64,000 nt of DNA, taken from NCBI GenBank assembly GCA_965230195.1, contig OZ245997.1, forward strand, positions 3,968,001 to 4,032,000, written 5' to 3'. Each line of letters opens with the position of its first letter. Position 1 is the first letter of the stretch. The stretch comes from Putridiphycobacter sp965230195. GTDB taxonomy: Bacteria; Bacteroidota; Bacteroidia; Flavobacteriales_D; Crocinitomicaceae. Positions 61,537 through 64,000 of this stretch are shown one piece after another. The translations under genes and the position numbers were made by a program. The notes under the pieces are model-generated. The model had not been told where the DNA came from and did no database searches. It saw only the letters and a list, made by a program, of their open reading frames with translations.

Positions 61537-61943
61537 ATGATTTCTGCTCTGGCAATATTGACATTCCTTGTTTCCTGGATCATTATGGCAATAAACCAAA
61601 TTATAGCAGCCTTTACAATTACCAAACTTAGAAAAATACTCAACAATAATTATCCTGAAATCAGACATAATCTATCCTTTGGATCAAGCAGAAAAGATAT
61701 AAATGCTTCACATTTTCACTTTTTTGGAAATTATTCGCCAGTTTTGGATCAAGAAAAACAGCGTGGAATTACATTAACTACTTTGTTGATATTAATGCCA
61801 TTCAGCGCCTGGAGGATATTAAATTAAGCAGGTTATCTAAACGACTGATTAGCTTAATTTCCACATTTGTAAAAGTTTGGATTATTGCAATGAGCGCCAT
61901 TATAATTGGGGTATTATTCTGGTCAAGTTCATTTAGCACCTGA
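61537..61943 (+). pseudogene. small membrane protein with a frameshift at a T6 run
   Basis: Frame 1 from ATG 61537 runs 96 codons and ends at 61827, but its last 34 residues look out of place. If one T is added to the T6 run at 61720-61725, frame 2 continues as LFWKLFASFGSRKTAW..LEDIKLSRLSKRLISLISTFVKVWIIAMSAIIIGVLFWSSSFST to a stop at 61943, giving about 135 residues with TM helices at both ends. The best reading is a frameshift or sequencing miscount in a homopolymer. The first helix is AILTFLVSWIIMAINQIIAAF. Function unknown; lies 36 bases after dltA. Confidence 0.5.
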
Positions 61944-62112
61944 TCTTAGTTTAATTTGCTTTACTCCTCCCGCTCTATTATAATATTATTTAATCTTTTC
62001 ATTGAAAATGCTATGAACATGTATATAATTTAAACAGATCTTATTATATCCTTTAAAATCAACCCTTAATACTATTATATTTATAAAGTGACAATTGGAA
62101 AGAAAAACTACT

Positions 62113-63165
62113 ATGAAAAAGTTGTTAAACAGTAAAATAAATAGTATCGAAACCACGGGGCAACTTGCCCTGTGGTCTTTATTTACTGTTTCGATCTTTA
62201 CTGCCTGTAGAAAAGATAATATCAATTTAGAAAATTGCAAGGAACCTGTCACGATCATATGTGGTGGCACTTTCCATACTTTTTCAACCGCTGATTTTGA
62301 CTATGTTAAAAAACACTTAGCAAGCCCTTTTCCTGGTGGACCTACAGCGCATTTTGATGTGCCTTACGTTTATAATTTCCCTTCATATAATCCCAATAAT
62401 GATAACGAGTTTGCCTACTATAGAGCAAAGGGTGAAGATCAGGGATTAGATAGCAGGGAATTGTGGAAGTTTAACGGTTGTACTGGAGAAGCTACTTTTC
62501 TCACAGATCAATATTATTATAGGACAGACTGGGGGAGTAACGACTGGATTTTGTTCACAGGAACCGGACATCAAATCTACAAAATTAAGTCAAGTGGGGA
62601 TAGCCTAACCCAACTTACCAATCAAGGAGGTTTTAACATAGCGGGTAAGTGGAACCTTTCTGCAACAAGGTATTACTTAAGGAGCGATCTAAATATATAT
62701 AAACCCAATGGTGAGATAGAGTTTCAACTTACTACATCTCCGTTTGGCCCAATTGGGTGGTTGGATGACAGCACACTCATTGGGACAAGAAATGCAAAAC
62801 TATATTCTTTATCCATTAGCAATGAGCAATTAACGTTATTGAACAACAATTGGATCCCAACTACCGGTGCACAGTTCATAGATTTGGATCAGAAAAAATG
62901 TTATGCCGAAATCTCTAATGGCATTGGATTGACTGACTACTTTTGCAGTTATGAACTTGGAGAAGATGGAAACAGAGATACTATCTGTACTTTGTATGAT
63001 AGTTACAATTTTACAATTGGGGATTACCAAAACGGTAAATTACTAACTGGACTAACAAGAAGAGACTGGGAAGATTCTTTGAATGATGTCCAAAATATAA
63101 GATATAACATCCTGATAATGGACACGGATGCAACCAATCAAAGGTTAATTAGTATTCCTGAATGA
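62113..63165 (+). CDS. WD40-like propeller lipoprotein
   Basis: 350 residues from ATG 62113 (TTG 62095 would add six residues). An unusually long signal region precedes lipobox-like IFTAC. The body has propeller-type strands with repeated short turns: NDNEFAYYRAKGEDQGLDSRELWKFNGCTGEATFLTD, GTGHQIYKIKSSGDSLTQLTN, WLDDSTLIGTRNAKLYSLSI. TolB/PD40-like. Function unknown. Confidence 0.6.
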   Translation: MKKLLNSKINSIETTGQLALWSLFTVSIFTACRKDNINLENCKEPVTIICGGTFHTFSTADFDYVKKHLASPFPGGPTAHFDVPYVYNFPSYNPNNDNEFAYYRAKGEDQGLDSRELWKFNGCTGEATFLTDQYYYRTDWGSNDWILFTGTGHQIYKIKSSGDSLTQLTNQGGFNIAGKWNLSATRYYLRSDLNIYKPNGEIEFQLTTSPFGPIGWLDDSTLIGTRNAKLYSLSISNEQLTLLNNNWIPTTGAQFIDLDQKKCYAEISNGIGLTDYFCSYELGEDGNRDTICTLYDSYNFTIGDYQNGKLLTGLTRRDWEDSLNDVQNIRYNILIMDTDATNQRLISIPE

Positions 63166-63203
63166 TCTAATGTGGATCCATTACGTGTAACAAAACAGCT
63201 ACT

Positions 63204-63305
63204 GTGAGGCATACTATTATACTTACCTGTCTGTTTTGCTTTCAAATGCTATTCTCTCAGGAAGGGGTTGTCCAACAGATTACGGCATTTAAAAGTAGTG
63301 GTTAA
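63204..63305 (+). pseudogene. possible remnant of a secreted-protein N-terminus
   Basis: GTG at 63204 opens 33 codons encoding a signal peptide-like stretch (TIILTCLFCFQMLFSQ) followed by EGVVQQITAFKSSG and a stop. It resembles the first 30 residues of a secreted protein; the remainder is absent. Could be a decayed copy of a gene like the one starting at 63460. Weak evidence. Confidence 0.3.
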
Positions 63306-63459
63306 TTACTCTACCTGTTCAATCTTTACACCTCCTAATCATTTAATTGAAAACATATTAGACATGTAAACAATTTTAAATAAAATTAAATCTATCTCTT
63401 TAAATCAGTCTTTAATTGTATTAAATTTATTGATATCAAATTGTTATACAACCCTTAAT

Positions 63460-64000
63460 ATGAATTTTTTTCTTTTTTTATTCGGAATGTTTTCATTTCA
63501 ACTGGTACTCTGTCAGGAAGATTACCCTACAGAATATGGTGTTGTCTTTGACCCTGGTTTTAACGAAAACAACATGCAGTACATACAGGATATTACGGGG
63601 ATCTGGCAAATTGGGAAACCACAAAAATCGCATTTTGTTGTAGCTGATGGAATCAATATGGTAACAGATACATTACAGCATTATCCTGTCAATGACACAT
63701 CATCATTTACAATACGACATGTCCCTGATTATGGTGCCAGTGTTGATTACTTTGTTATATCTGGAGCCTTTAAAATAGATTGTGATAGTGCGAAAGACTA
63801 TGGTAAAATTGAATTTTCTCCCAATAATGGAGTATCTTGGATTTTGATTTCAGAGGATACAATTGGAGGCTGGCCCTGGGATATTTCATATGACAATACG
63901 GTCGGATTAACAGGACTTTCATCTGATTGGACTGGTTTCTTTATTGACTTGGTTGGTATAGAGTTACACGCTCCCTTCAATTCAGGAGACACTACCTTAT
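63460..64000 (+). CDS. secreted protein, 5-prime part only
   Basis: At least 180 residues, running off the window. Signal peptide ends FQLVLCQ. The mature part starts DYPTEYGVVFDPGFNENNMQYIQDITGIWQIGKPQKSHFVV and includes HYPVNDTSSFTIRHVPDYG and KIEFSPNNGVSWILISEDTI, a MAM/jelly-roll-like beta sandwich pattern common in Bacteroidota surface proteins that carry T9SS domains. The C-terminus is not visible, so T9SS cargo status is unknown. Confidence 0.6.
   Translation, partial: MNFFLFLFGMFSFQLVLCQEDYPTEYGVVFDPGFNENNMQYIQDITGIWQIGKPQKSHFVVADGINMVTDTLQHYPVNDTSSFTIRHVPDYGASVDYFVISGAFKIDCDSAKDYGKIEFSPNNGVSWILISEDTIGGWPWDISYDNTVGLTGLSSDWTGFFIDLVGIELHAPFNSGDTTL

Noticed and set aside
61720..61725. 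Programmed -1 frameshift site
   Set aside because: The zero-frame codons are CAC TTT TTT, which do not form a full X-XXY-YYZ slippery heptamer, and no downstream pseudoknot is visible; a base miscount is simpler.
1..64000. tRNA or rRNA genes
   Set aside because: No cloverleaf-like segment with a conserved T-loop (GGTTCRA) or rRNA block was noticed; a covariance-model scan was not possible.

Overview
The window comes from an A+T-rich Gram-negative member of the Bacteroidota. Three secreted proteins end in type IX secretion (T9SS) type A sorting domains (CotH-like at 29973, a repeat protein at 35725, an endonuclease/exonuclease/phosphatase protein at 46908). Recognisable promoters carry the Bacteroidota TAnnTTTG -7 box. 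Two giant two-component regulator propeller sensors, many lipoproteins with SxxC-type lipoboxes and abundant beta-barrel proteins fit the same assignment. No rRNA, tRNA, CRISPR array, intact insertion sequence or prophage was seen; the window reads as a chromosomal segment.

Layout. 1-1093: end of a DUF5996 gene and an AidA/PixA inclusion-body protein, then about 600 bases of low-complexity intergenic repeats. 1719-7030: PLP aminotransferase, Crp/Fnr regulator, alpha/beta-hydrolase lipoprotein, then a tight Lgt-like plus twin-cluster radical SAM pair followed by a 54-residue membrane protein. 7048-14653: envelope proteins and small house-keeping-type proteins (SRPBCC, DUF2461, YciI, YcxB). 14796-24666: zinc-ribbon protein, M16 peptidase, OmpA/TPR/propeller protein and a propeller sensor with a PP2C (SpoIIE) output. 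24720-37494: Dus, pentaheme cytochrome, TPR-LuxR regulator, methyltransferase, CotH protein, WYL regulator/VOC pair, a Hint-domain protein and T9SS cargo. 37592-42829: a second propeller sensor with a histidine-kinase output, and an ABC-F gene broken by one in-frame amber codon. 42974-46840: thioesterase and a compact lipoprotein-MFS-VOC-DinB-GNAT run. 46908-57165: T9SS nuclease/phosphatase-fold protein, NYN/LOTUS protein, Crp plus AhpD-like gene, Rrf2 regulator with a shared operator-like repeat, SRPBCC, DUF1801, patatin and DUF523. 57268-61500: a five-gene D-alanylation operon in the order dltC-dltD-dltX-dltB-dltA. 61537-64000: a frameshifted membrane gene, a propeller lipoprotein and the start of another secreted protein.

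The most notable systems are (i) the complete dlt-type operon, including a 52-residue DltX-like carrier protein, in an organism with an outer membrane and presumably no teichoic acid; (ii) the overlapping Lgt-like and Tes/MJ0619-like radical SAM genes, which suggest an uncharacterised lipid or cofactor modification; (iii) two related lipoprotein-anchored propeller sensors with opposite kinds of output (phosphatase and kinase). All functional assignments rest on motif recognition by eye; no database search was run.
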